Of a DNA stretch of 64,000 bases, positions 52,171-64,000 are shown piece by piece. Source of the DNA: Caprimulgus europaeus (lineage: Eukaryota; Chordata; Aves; Caprimulgiformes; Caprimulgidae). Location: assembly GCA_907165065.1 (NCBI GenBank), contig OU015530.1, positions 47,246,965-47,310,964 of the forward strand, read 5' to 3'. The notes under the pieces were generated by a model, which worked only from the letters and a program-made list of their open reading frames with translations, made no database searches and had not been told where the DNA came from. How positions within the stretch are numbered: position 1 is the stretch's first letter; the number at the start of each line of letters is the position of its first letter. The translations under genes and the position numbers were made by a program.

Positions 52171-55100
52171 ATATGCAATCTCCTGTAGGCTATGCCAGCT
52201 CTGGAAACTAGCTGTCAGAGTGAAAACAGTGACTGCAAGCACCACAGACAGCGGTTTTTAAGAGAAAAATCTAAATAAAATACATTATAGTAATAAAACA
52301 AATTAGCAGCTGTTGTCCTGAGGCAACAGTAATGAAGCTCTCAAAACCAGGCCTTTATTAGAACTAGTAACAGTAATCATAAGTTCAAGTTTAACTAAGT
52401 GAGCCATTAAAAGTGGAATGCCGGAATGAACTGAACCAAATTGCAAAGTAAAACACGCCTGGGGCAATGAACAGGTTTTTAATTTGTTTAACTTCCATCT
52501 CTCTGGTGTCTGCCTCTAAAAAATGATGTGACAAAAGACTCCTTACTACATTCTAGTCTGAATGCTAAATAAATTAGTAGTAGCAGCAGCAAAAGCAGTA
52601 CACACAGCCTGCCCATCTCCCACTGCGCTAACATTGCTGGTCCTCTCTGGCTTTGCTCTTTGTTCTCTCCAGCTCTGCTCTTTGATTTTCCATTTTTTAG
52701 AGAAAAACATAGTCCCTCCAGCTGTAAGCAGTTGTGGAAACTTTCATACAGAAAAGAGCTATTAGCTCCCATATTTGGTCACTTTATTGTAATAGAAGAT
52801 TCTAGGCTCAAATTTCACAGCAAAAACATATTGAAAACTTCTTGTATCAACCTTTTGCTGATTTTCTTTTCTAGGGGGGAAGCACAGTTGATGTGATATG
52901 CTGGGTGTGTGCAACCCCTCTGCAGGCACATCCAGGCAGACTTGGCATCTCCTGGGCACTGTGCAGGCATGTGCCATTCAGAGAAGCCTTAGGGCTGCTC
53001 TAGGATGTTCTCAGAAACTGTGATCCCAAAATCAGAATGAAAAAGAACACCAAATTAGGCTGGTGTTTTTCAGACTTCTCTAGACCACAGCTTCTTATAG
53101 ATTTTGTGTTTTAGCTTTCTCTGAGATAAAATGATAGTTATTTTGCAGTACAGTCAGAACTGTTGTTTTGTTCATATTCACTTCCGTGATTTTAATTCAA
53201 GACTGGGTTTCGCTCCTATAATCCTCTTTCGCTTTTGTGAAAATACATTTTCTTGCATACCAAAATATTAATGAAAAATAGTACCAGATAAATAAAGGCA
53301 ACTGTGGTTTTCATATAGTATTTATAAAACTACTTTAAATATTGTAAATATCTATTTCCATCACCAGGCATACTGAAGAAAGTTAACTAGAAAAAAATGC
53401 CATAATGACTTTCAAGGATTTACTGAAGGCAAAAAATTGCATTTTATAAATCAAATTCCTTAAAAATGCTGACTTAGTTTCAAAATAATTTTTTCTACTT
53501 ATCTACTAAGTTTTTCCTTGGCTGTGCTAGAGATTGTACAGTGAGCTTTATATGAACTGTGAAAATGGATTTGTGATTTTTAAGCTATCAAATCTAAGCC
53601 AAAATAGTAGCTGATATTTTAAAAAAACAAAACCTCTGCATCAACAACTTCAGATGTTAAGAAAAAGAATTAAAATATGACCAGTCAAAATCTCATTATT
53701 GTGAACATCATTACAAAATGATTTTTTTTTATTTTCACTTGATTTATGAGTTAGTGAGATAGTTTCCTCTTGTGAATATAACTGCATGCTACTCTAAATG
53801 TAAATAACTTCTATAAAATCCATTTGTTCCCAGAATACTAGAACTTACAGAAGCAAAACCTGGAGGAGGAAAAAAAAAAAAAAAGAACTGGTTAGTTTAT
53901 TGGAAAAATTTCACAGTACGAGTTGTCATAGTCTATGTAAGAACTACTGTAAATGTTAGACACACAGGGTGAAGAATATGAAAAAGGGGGAACTTAGTGA
54001 TATACGTCCTAGTATCTGGCAAGCAGTGTGGTAGAGTCTTCCTGAATCTGATATTGCATCCAAATTATCTTGTTGAATTGCTACAACTAGACTTATGATT
54101 GTATACTAGCCTTTTTCCAAACCACCAATAGCTCTGATCTTCGTGACAAACTGGCAATCAGTTTCACAATTTAAATATATCAGAGTATAAAAAGAAACAT
54201 AGAAGAAAGGTGGAAGGAAAAAAAATCAGTTTTCTCTTTGTTTTACACCTAGAATGAAGTAATTTTGATAGTAGCACAGAATTTTACAGTGGTAGTCAAC
54301 AGTGACTAATCATAGTTGTCAGTAGTGATTAACCATATTCCATTCACTTTCTCCAAACCATTTATAGTTTATAGACAGATTTTAATTTCCCATGTGAATA
54401 AATGAGAAGACTGAAGCAAAACCTAAAGGTTCACACATGTTACATCCATACTGCTTGGTCAGAATAGCTTGTACTCACTCTTTATCTACACATGCTTACC
54501 ATTCCTTGAGTAGATTTGCCGTATCCACACTACACAATATTTGACTCTGGATGCCATTTTGGCCCTATATGTTGCCCTCATGATTCTAAGAAATAATTTT
54601 TTTTGTGTGCATGGGTTGGGTTGTTTTGGGTTTCTTTTTCAGCTTCACATATCTGAAATAGTAACTGTAAAAATTGTAGGACAATGTTGAAGTAAATTGG
54701 AGGAGACTCGATACAGCCAAATGAGTTGTAGACTCCTCCATACTACCTCATGTGAGCTGTTTCTAGAGTGAACTATATCCAAAGCTTCAGGTGTTTTTTT
54801 TTATCAAAGCAAACTAACAGGTTCCTCACAAAAATGAGGTTGGGAATGAAGTTATATTTGTGCTCAATAGACACTGTAGCAAATTAGACCTGAAAATGTG
54901 CTGAGGAGCCATCACCTGCCAGTGCAGTTGTACCCACAAAGATTATTTTATTGCTCTTTCCCATTCGCAGGCAAATAGTAGAGCCTTCCAAAATTTCAAG
55001 TTATTCAGAGATTCAGTCAGTCTGAAAATATCCTTCACAACAAACCCTGAGCTAAAAATGTTCTGCCATGCCTCCGACAAGTGAGGTTTTGCGTCCTACA

Positions 55101-55924
55101 TGACAGCAAAACACCCAAGAAAAAAACAGTCTGTGAAACATGATGTGTTCCCTGTGTTCAAAGGAATCACTGTTGTCATCAGTATTGAAAATTTCCTTGC
55201 AGGAAAACAATTCCTGAGGTGATGAGGGCTTTTAAGTTTTGCCCTTTTAAAAAAAAGTTAATTGTTTTACCACTGAAAAATGCCCTTAAACTAGAAGAGA
55301 TCTCATTCAGTTCTGTTGTTTCTTAAGGGACAGCTATGCACATCATCAAAAACTGCCAATCTCTGCATGTGGATTGGGTTTTTTAAACAGTATACGTGGC
55401 AAGCAAAGGGAAGATTTCTATCTTATAGTTTTGACCTCTGTAACAATAAAACATCTGAAAAGTGGTAAAGTTAGAAACACTTCATTCACCAAATATTTGA
55501 ACTGTATATTTTCCAGAGCATATAATTTGTACACATTAGAAACTACAGGGAAATATTATTACAAATTGCCATAACAAATTCTGCCTTTTAAATATGCCTG
55601 CTACTTTTTAAAATGTAGGTCTAAGTATTTAGATAAGAAGTAAATATAAATGAGCTAGCCAGTAAGTGCAAGTCAAGTGATGAAAAGGCTAATGAGATTT
55701 TGATCTTCTTTCAGTGAAATTAAATTTAATTTTCAACTGCTCTGAACATACACTTTTACTTACTCTTATTTGCTTTTAGGAAATTCTGTGAGATCCTGAT
55801 CATAGCAGTAGAAAAGAGGTGAACACATATGCCAATATTTAAACTGCTATAGTTAAAATATATTTAACACACATGGTTTGAGAATAGAAATTGCCAAAAT
55901 TGATTCAATCAATAGTTCTTCAAC
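52171..55924. other. AT-rich DNA without a supported gene
   Basis: No supported gene. An A run sits at about 53870-53884. A faint MIR-like motif (gaataaatgagaagactgaa near 54398) is too degraded to annotate firmly. Confidence 0.5.
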
Positions 55925-56405
55925 AATGGAGCGAGTCCAAAGGAGGCCACCAGGATGACCAGAGGGCTGGAGCACCTCTCCTATGAGGACAGGCTGAGAG
56001 AGTTGGGGCTGTTCAGCCTGGAGAAGAGAAGGCTCCAGGGAGATCTTATAGTGGCCTTCCAGTACCTGAAGGGGCTACAGGAAGGCTGGGGAGGGACTTT
56101 TTACAAGGGCAGGGAGTGAAAGAACAAGGGGTAATGGCTTTAAAGTGGAAGAGGGTCGGTTTAGATTAGATATTAGGAAGAAATTATTTGTTGTGAGAGT
56201 GGTGAGAAACCAACTATTTGTTGTGAGAGTGGGCCGAGGTTGCTCAAAGAAGCTGTGAAATCTCTCTCCCTGGAAGTGTTCAAGAGCAGGTTGGATGAGG
56301 CTTTGAGCAACCTGATCTAGTAGAAGATGTCAGTGTTCATGATAGGGGGTTGGAACTAGATGATCTTTAAGTTCACTTTCAACCAATACCATTCTATGAT
56401 TCTGT
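55925..56405 (+). mobile_element. CR1 LINE 3' fragment, relatively well preserved
   Basis: Plus-strand copy with caaaggaggccaccaggatg, cacctctcctatgaggac, gttggggctgttcagcctgg, ttggaactagatgatcttt and a terminus cattctatgattctg. It covers the last part of ORF2 and the 3' UTR. A 30-bp internal duplication (56185-56232) occupies the position where CR1 normally has the gtgagggtggtgag block. Confidence 0.95.
56185..56232. repeat. 30-bp tandem duplication inside the CR1 fragment
   Basis: tatttgttgtgagagtgg occurs at 56185 and again at 56215, a 30-bp period with the second copy partial. It is absent from the equivalent place in the other CR1 copies here, so it is specific to this insertion. Confidence 0.88.
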
Positions 56406-56894
56406 TAATGTCATTCTATTGTCTTATAGCATCCTCTATAAGATTCTTCAAAGGTAGTTATCAAGTTGGACGACATTTTTTCTGTAGATGCAGTTTCTTC
56501 CTAACTTTCTCAGTTTAATCATTCATTTTTGCCCTGTGGAAGGTCTATATTTCTTTTATAAAAGTATTATTTTATATCCTATCTAAAATAACTAAGGATG
56601 TTCTCATTATACTTATAAATGTATAATCCTTTTTTAATTCCTGCTAAGCTCTTGCTCTGAATGTGATATTGTGACAATGGGTCCTAACAATATATTATTG
56701 TGTCTTTGACTACTTAAAATCCCTCTTGGCCCATGTTTCCAATGTACATTTCACCTGCAATTTTTTTGCACTGCAGGATTTAATACAAGGCAAACACTCT
56801 TTCTTTGAAAGCCATGTTCTGCTAACCTCTTGAGTCTTGCTCATATAAATATGCATTTTCCTCTTTCTTCCTTTTTAATTTTAAGATTGTTAAA
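56406..56894. other. AT-rich DNA, nothing recognised
   Basis: Unique-looking sequence between the CR1 fragment and the next SINE-like remnant. No gene or repeat seen. Confidence 0.5.
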
Positions 56895-57080
56895 GGACAG
56901 GTGGGTTCAGTGGTTAAAGTATAAGCTTGACCACTGTTTCCTTGTTGCATAGCTTCTGCCTGTACGATCCTGAGAAAATCATTGAGGAGTTTTGCCACAG
57001 TGACTCATCTGTACAAAGGGAACAAATAGCCTTAAAATGCATTTATCAGTGCCCAGTGTGGCAGCTGGGGCTATGTAGGT
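56895..57080 (+). repeat. Ancient MIR/CORE-SINE-like fragment
   Basis: ggacaggtgggttcagtgg then ttaaagtataagc resembles the tRNA-derived head of MIR (cagtggttaagagca). It is followed about 50 bases on by cctgagaaaatcattgagg and gactcatctgtacaaaggg, which parallel the ggcaagtcacttaacctct and cctcatctgtaaaatgggg blocks in order and spacing. It is heavily diverged. The order of several blocks makes chance unlikely, but no alignment was run. Confidence 0.55.
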
Positions 57081-57818
57081 GCATTCCAAAGATAGTGTCA
57101 CTACTTTTTATAATTTTTTGTTTTGGCTAGTTTTCTTTTTTTCTTATTTAAATTCTCACTTTTTATTCACACCATTTGTATTTATATGGTTCCTTTACTG
57201 AGGTGTCAGATGACCACTTCAAAAAAAGTTAAAATGGTTATACAGTCTAATCATAAATATCATATAAATTAAAATATAAAGGAATTATCCAGAGGAGGCC
57301 AACTTGACACCTTTCCTCTTAGCTGCCTCTCTTCATGTGAACTACAAATCAGATATCCTTGGAAATATATAAGTAATTTTATGCATTAATTGCATTTTTT
57401 TTTCTTCATACTAAGGTTCATATTGAAGGAAAAATGGTCTTTGTTTCCATAGGTAAAGTCAAACAGGGCATCCTTCTCATTTGTCCTTTTTCTAGTTACA
57501 GTGATTTAGTGAAATCATTATTTTAAATAAAAATTCTTATTAAATACTGCATCTATATTGCAAGGATGGCTCCTATCTACACCTTTAAGCAGCTTTCATT
57601 ACACTGTTAGTTCTGCTTTGTCAGTATTTTTGTGTTAAACTGTTCATATGACTAATTAAAATGTGATTCTAAATTCTATTTGTTATTACTTCTATTATCT
57701 TTCTTATAACACATGGACATAACATGTTTATGGGTTCTGTAAGCTAATCTAATTTACTATTTCGCTCGTAAGTGAAGTGCCCTGAATAACAACAGCTGCC
57801 CTTGGAATGCTGATTTAA

Positions 57819-57851
57819 ATATATATATATATATATACACACACACATACA
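57819..57851. repeat. (AT)n(AC)n dinucleotide microsatellite
   Basis: About nine at units running directly into ac units. All bases alternate purine/pyrimidine. Confidence 0.9.
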
Positions 57852-58807
57852 GATTAGTTAGACTGCTAATTTTTAACTGATTCTAGACATGTCCCTCGTC
57901 ACTCTAGAGAGGCAAATCTTTACATGGTTGACATACTCAAATGGGGATGTTAATTTGTGTTCACTTAAAGGAAGATAATTTTGTGTATGAAAATCACATC
58001 CATATCATAACCAATTCAAGGACAAAAGGAAAACAAGCATACAAAGGAAATGTATTTTGCTATTTCATGTTGCTCAGATTGTGGAAACGTAAATGTATTC
58101 TTCTTATCTGAAGACAATATAAAATATATTAAATATACCGTATTTCTTGGTGTATGAGCTTTGCAAATGTATCAGCCTTAACTCTTTCAACCAGGCAGCA
58201 ATGAGTTCCCCTGTCATTTTCCTCTGTCCTATTTATATTTCTCTCTCCTTGAAGACATCATTGGAGTCATAGATTTCAATTTGATATTAGAAAATTAAAA
58301 GTTAATTTATACTACATAGTATAAATTTGTTCCTATCATACATAATATCTTCAAATCATGATCCTTTTGACTGTTCTTAACTTAGATATTCAGAAGCATG
58401 GGTAGCTTGCCCAGAAGCCAGTAGTGTAGTGTGCCAGAGATTAACTGTTCTCTAAGAAGTTGATATTCCTCAATTAGGAGTAAATTTCCTCTTAATAACC
58501 CAAAGCAATGCACTCTGCGATTAAAGGTAGTTTGGGAGTTGACAGAAAAGCAGTGATTGTGCAAAGCTAAGAACAAGTAAAAATATTTTGGTTTTGTGTT
58601 CCCTTGAACTGAAACATCAGAGTTCTTAAAGTTAGTAGAAATCTCTGCAACAAAGTTCACAGAATATGAACATACTAGAAAGAACAATTATTGGATTTTT
58701 TTTTTTTAAATAAAACAGTCACAATGAAAGGCAGAGAATTGAGTTTTCTCTGAAATTATGTAGCATTTTGATATAAATTACAACGAGGAATCCAGTCAAC
58801 ATTACAG

Positions 58808-58828
58808 GTTTGTTTGTTTGTTTGTTTT
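58808..58828. repeat. (GTTT)n microsatellite
   Basis: Five gttt units. Confidence 0.9.
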
Positions 58829-61548
58829 TCCTAAAGAATTTTATTCTACTCTGTTTAAGAAAATCAACTATTCAGATACAATTGAAAATCCATTCAGTAT
58901 CTATAGCATATATATTACAGGTTCTGCTTCTACCTATTCCATGTCTATTGTTGTCATTTCTGAGTGTCTTGCAGTCATGTTTTGAGCTATGTGTATAACA
59001 TCTGACTTTTCTGTAGGTAACTTACAACCCCAACTACCTCCAGCCAGGGGACTAAGTGTGCCTTTTAAAACAACAATAAAGATGTATCCTTGCAAGGGAA
59101 TTCTTAGTTAGCAATGTCAATTTTTCAAATCATCTTGTACTGGATGAGCAATTTGTCTCATAGAAAATATCTAGACACACATTATCTACCATATTCTATC
59201 CTTTTCTAAGTATTCCATCGTTAATGCAAGTGCCCAGCTTCTTAAACTTGAAGAAACAGTTAGCGAAGGGTGAATTTCAAACTCATTATAAGTGATAAGA
59301 TGAGACCACCTGGAGTGTGGTATTACAATGCATTATAAAAGGCTATATTATACTTGGCACTATGGAATGATATTTACCATAGAAAAAGCATATCCTGCCC
59401 CAAAGAATTTGTGTGAAATGGCATGATAGATACAATTAAGGAAAATTACTTTATTTCAAAGATAGGGACTGTGGCAGGGAGAAACCAAAAACTATTCATC
59501 AGAAACTGCAAACCATTCAGATTACAACAAAAGCTTCTCAATTCAAAATGATACCTGCACTGTGGAAGAAAAAAATATGGTTTTGTATGTGTTTATTCAG
59601 CACTGTGTTGCCCACTCTTGAAGTTTTATTATGGCTTCTGATTTTTCTTGTAACATCAGTTTTCAATATTATATGAATGTGAGTGGCTAAATTTGTGTAT
59701 GGTGATTATAAAATATAAAAATAACAGCTGGAAAGAAAAGTTCAGTATGTGGTCCAAAAACAATTAAAAATGTAAAATAAATAGAACCATTTAAAAAAAA
59801 GAAAACACCACCTAATTGATTTGATTAGCCTAATGCCAAAAGAGACATGAGTATATCAGAAGATGCTTTCTCTCAAAAGATAAATGTATTTTATGGCATG
59901 TACTTTCCTGTTCTTCACTTTTTGTAACATAACCAAGAATGGCAAATACAAGTTCTTTACACAAATTGGATGAAGAAATAGGAAACTGACATATAGTTAA
60001 TTTGGGCTGTCCTAGATGTGTGGTTAATTAACATAAAATATCTTGAAAAAGAAAGTTGAATCCAGATATTACCAATTAACCCTCAAGTCTAAGAAGCAAA
60101 ATCCACAATTAATAGAACAGTACACAGTCCTTGTAATTACAAGCTCAACATGAGAGTCTGGTGTCACAAGAAAGTGAAATCCTCTAATTAACCAGGATTT
60201 GAAAAGCAAAGACAAACTTGTAAAGTGGAAGGTTAGACAGGGAGAAGCAATATTGTAACATTATAGTAAAAGAAAATTACAGGACTTGGACAACCTCCAA
60301 TAGTCCATGTGTCCAGATATGTTATGGTCTGCACTGGGAAATATGTCCCAAGTTTATCTGTAACAACAACAGCAATAAAAACAATGCCACCTTTGAAAGA
60401 GAGCTTGCTGTCAGTCCTGCACAGGTAAAGCGTGAACGGTTAGTTTTGGGTCTAGCAGAGACGGGTTCTTGAATAACATTTTCTGTATCTTGCATCAGGA
60501 AAAGGAGGCAAATCTATACTGATTTAGGCCTAATGCAACATATACTTGTTTCTTGGAGATCACATCACAGCAACTTAATTTGTTTTGGCTCACTACTGAA
60601 AAGCCATGTTTTAAAGACAAATAAAATATATTTTCCTTCAAAAGGCTACATAAGTAAAAGTAGCAGTAGAGAAAAGCACACAATATGGACTTCCTCACTA
60701 TGAAATTTACCTGTTACTTTCCACTAACATGCATAGACAAACTCGTTCATTTATAGAAAGTATCTTCAAAGTGTAGTTTACTAATGGATGTATAGTACAG
60801 AAAAATGTATACTGCTGTAATTTCTGTGAAGCTACCTAAAAGCTTTTATCAGATACACTATACAAATAAATTACATGGAGGAAGTAAGGCAGCATAGCTG
60901 ATGGACAGATGATTACGGCTTTTCTTCTTAATCAGGACCAATTTCTTTTATTGAAACATCTATTTGAACCAGATAATCGTAAGACATGATATTCTTCAAA
61001 AAATGAATTCTAACATAAGAAAATGTTAATATTTGATCTGCTGTGTAAAATACTGCATGAGGCAGGTCCAAGACAAAAGTACCTGTTATTTCAGAGGGCC
61101 AAGTTTACCGCATCTCTTCTCAGAAATACAGATAACTTTTGCAGTACACACTGGAAAGCAGAAGTCTACAGTCTAAACATACGACTTAGGAAGGGTAGCT
61201 CTTAACATAGCTCAGGATTTTAGATCCCGACTTTCAGCTGGAACGTACAACTTGATTTGTTAAAGAGGCACTGACAATTTTTTGTTTGTTTTCTTATAGG
61301 GACAAAAGATATTTAATGGAATATGAATTTGGAATGACAAAACTACTCAGATCAGAAAGAGCTTGCAACTTCAGACCGTATTACTCTGGATATCACTAAC
61401 TTGTTCTGGATTTGTTGAGTGGTATTTCTGTGTTATTTTCATCTGATAGACCCTATACATCTAGTAGTTACAAATGCTTAGACACGTTTCTATGCATTCC
61501 AATAATTTCTTTTTAAGAAAAACTTTTCCTGGGTTAAATAAGGCATTT

Positions 61549-61573
61549 TATTTTATTTTATCCAAATAAAATA
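61549..61573. repeat. 10-bp AT-rich inverted repeat
   Basis: tattttattt (61549-61558) and aaataaaata (61564-61573) are perfect reverse complements with a 5-base spacer. The simple composition makes a chance origin likely. Confidence 0.75.
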
Positions 61574-62859
61574 GCTGTGTCTGAAAGAGAGCATACGTTA
61601 GCTGTAATAGCATATCTAGGTGTCTCTGAAAAAAAGAACTCATTAATTTGTAGCTTGTGCTCATTTTTCACTGAAATATTCATGCAACATCTGAAGGTGT
61701 TGTCAGTAAAACATCTGGCTTGAAAACAGAAATCACCATTCACCACACAGAAGTGGTTGCTCATTCCCATCTCCCATATGATTCTTTACATGCTCAGCTT
61801 GTCTTGATTATACCCTTCTTCTGCTTCGTTTCTGTGACATAGATGCATTAGCAATGATTATGAGGATTTTCAAAGCAGAGTAGCTCTTGTAGTGCTATAG
61901 GCCAACTTGTTTAGCCTGCAGCATATTTGCAATGCTTAGGTTGATTATCGCTTCTATCAAAACAGTCCCTAGTGACTCTCAGCTGCATTTGCATATATTT
62001 AACTGGTATATGTACTGAAATGAGTAGTAAGTAACCTTAAGAAGAAATTATCCTAATTGGACTACTACTGTGATGCCTACTACAGTTCACCACCTTTAGC
62101 TGGAGTTATATACCTCCTCATATTGAAAATTAAAACACATCCAGCTCTCAGTTACCTGGACCTGGATTGCCTGAGTTGTGTCATGGTACTCTTATCATCA
62201 TAATATACCTGTGTTACCCAGACTGTGCTTGGGCACAAGACACTCTCAGATGGAGTTACATTCAGATCTGAAGCAACCAAAAGGGCTGTACTACCTCAGG
62301 TCAGCATTAACTATGGAGTCAGTAATGCTGATTTTCTTTCTTTATATTCTCTGCTATGCCTTAGTGTGTGATCTTAAAGTCAAAATTAGGTTTTACATGA
62401 TCTGTCTCACTGCTTCTACCAAGCTGTTCCAGTAATTCTTTTTACATATACACACATCTGTACTTGTTCCCAGTGGGCAGTCTTGCAATATCCTGAGGTG
62501 TTTCTTGCAGACAAAAGGTGCCCCGAGTGAGTACAGCTGTCAACATCTGATCCAGTTATCTGGAATCTGCTTTTATTTCATGGGGAAAAGCAGGTATGAT
62601 TCACCTAATCTTAAAACAGACCACCAAATCCTGAAAATTTATATTCTTTGCATAGAAAAGCTCAACTAATGATTATTTGAGTCATAACAATTGCAAGTTA
62701 GGTGAATACCTTACCTCAGAGTCAGAAAAGTTCTATATACTGAAAAGATGTCACTGAAATTGCATGGTAAAGTAGAAATTAATGGAAAAGGTAATTTTGG
62801 CAAAATTTTATACTCTAAGAGAGACTAAATTTGTTGTGGATGTTCTTGGGTTTGTTTTG

Positions 62860-62924
62860 TTATTACTATAACTATTACTATACTATTACTATCACTATTA
62901 TTATTACTATTACTATTATTTATA
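62860..62924. repeat. (ATT/ACT)n trinucleotide microsatellite
   Basis: Imperfect run of tta, tac and tat units. Confidence 0.9.
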
Positions 62925-64000
62925 TAGCTTTGCTAATTTTTATCTATGATTTAAAAATCAACACCTAATATTTTGGTTCCAGTTGGTCTGCCCAGAATCT
63001 CTTTTTTTCCCTTTTTTTTTCCCTTGTGTATGTCTTCAATATTTTCTTGACTCAGTTTCTTTTAGCTATGATATGGTATTTTGTAATAATAGTTGGAAAA
63101 TATTTGGATGCTACATAATTTATTGTAAAAATATATTTTTATTTATTTCCTTTCACTAACTTTTTTTGTCTGTGAAAGATTCCAAGATTCTGTGAAATTA
63201 TTGAACACTGAAATACCTTGACCTAAAATTAAAAGTGTTTTGCCCCAAACAATAATATACCAAAAAGATTCTAATTCTATGCTGCTCCTTTCCACATTTT
63301 TCAGCTACTCAAGTCTTGAACCATGATGTGTGATATCTCATGCCAAGATAGAATTCTTAAATCTGATCAGAACAGAGGAGCTACTAAAAGTATTTTCCAG
63401 TATACTCCATTGTTTGCATGCTTGTTTTATCTCTATTGTTTGGATGCTGATCTTCAGTAAAAGAGGCAAACAATGCATTTTGATAGCATCAGCTATTATT
63501 GAAACATACAGATATTTTAAATCATTGTGCTGGAATGAACAGTATTCTTCTCTATCTGGACTTCTGTGATGGGGTAATCATTTCTGTGTGAAAGGAAATG
63601 ACACTTTCAGTCCAAACCAATTTTCCACAGGAAGACATGTTTTTACAGCTCTCTATGTGATTTTCTGATCACGTGTAATTTAAAGGGCAATCTCTTACCC
63701 GTTATTGAAAGGTTCTTGATTTGTCCCTACAGTGGACACTTTTCTCTTACTCTGTGGAAAATTCCCTATTTCAGTTATTGCCATCATATGGAAAGGAGAG
63801 ACTGAACAAATCAAACCTTTGCATAGCAAAATTTAGTAAAGTATCCACTAATTAAAATTAAATTGAAGTTTTTTTCTGAAAAAAAACAAACCAAAATCCA
63901 AAATCCTGTTTTATGTGGTAGTCAACACCTCATATCATGCATATATAAACAAATAATACTGATAGCTGTTGTTTTCTACCTAGCTGAAATAGAAATAATT

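Larger units (their letters stand above)
57081..64000. other. AT-rich DNA without a supported gene
   Basis: The right end of the window. It holds an (AT)n(AC)n microsatellite (57819-57851), a (GTTT)n run (58808-58828), a 10-bp inverted repeat (61549-61573), an ATTTGCAT octamer at 61987-61994 and an (ATT/ACT)n run (62860-62924). The open frames reach 101 codons and none is recognised. The TAATTA-rich stretch at about 59990-60220 is discussed as possible conserved non-coding DNA. Confidence 0.5.

Noticed and set aside
54370-54440. Faint MIR-like antisense motif (atgagaagactgaagc)
   Set aside because: Only one block matches, which is too little to separate from chance.
1-64000. tRNA, rRNA, CRISPR array, operon or phage-like gene cluster
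   Set aside because: None seen by reading. The repeat content is that of a bird nuclear genome. A covariance-model search was not possible here.

Overview
The window looks like AT-rich, gene-poor DNA from a bird: either an intergenic desert or the inside of a very large intron. The evidence for a bird is the repeat content. There are five CR1 LINE copies, one of them long with recognisable ORF2 protein, ending in the avian CR1 3' terminus (attctgtg/attctatg type). There are also three LTRs of types that are common in bird genomes, and a few very old MIR/CORE-SINE-like fragments. I found no bacterial features, no CRISPR array, no tRNA or rRNA gene, and no host protein-coding gene that I can name.

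Layout, left to right. A solo ERV LTR with a 5-bp target-site duplication lies at 657-1308. AT-rich unique DNA follows, with one GC-richer patch around 3960-4460 and a MIR-like fragment near 6420-6600. A second, partial LTR of the same type (9222-~9730) runs into an (AAC)n/(TTA)n microsatellite block, followed by a 41-bp strictly alternating pyrimidine-purine tract. Unique DNA at 9.8-17.8 kb holds two short exon-like segments with good splice signals (12830-12887 and 14283-14338), which are the best hints of a host transcript. The main element is a CR1 LINE on the minus strand (17807-~20468) with partial endonuclease, full RT core and C-terminal ORF2 sequence. It lacks part of the endonuclease domain and has a perfect 21-bp inverted repeat at its 5' edge. 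Older CR1 3' fragments lie at ~22455-22960 (+), ~25690-26230 (-), ~36790-37287 (+) and ~55925-56405 (+). A ~1.04-kb LTR on the minus strand (41500-42538) carries a 39-bp tandem array. The remainder, including most of 26-36 kb, 42.5-55.9 kb and 56.4-64 kb, is AT-rich DNA with simple repeats and no supported gene.

The elements do not form a functional system. They are independent insertions of different ages. By eye the long CR1 is the least decayed, and the MIR-like fragments and the CR1 copy at 22.5 kb are the most decayed. The open frames outside the repeats are short and resemble no protein I recognise. I did not find convincing evidence of a new biological system. The most useful leads are the internally deleted CR1 with its junction hairpin, the paired exon candidates at 12.8/14.3 kb, and a few stretches that look like conserved non-coding DNA and could be tested by alignment.
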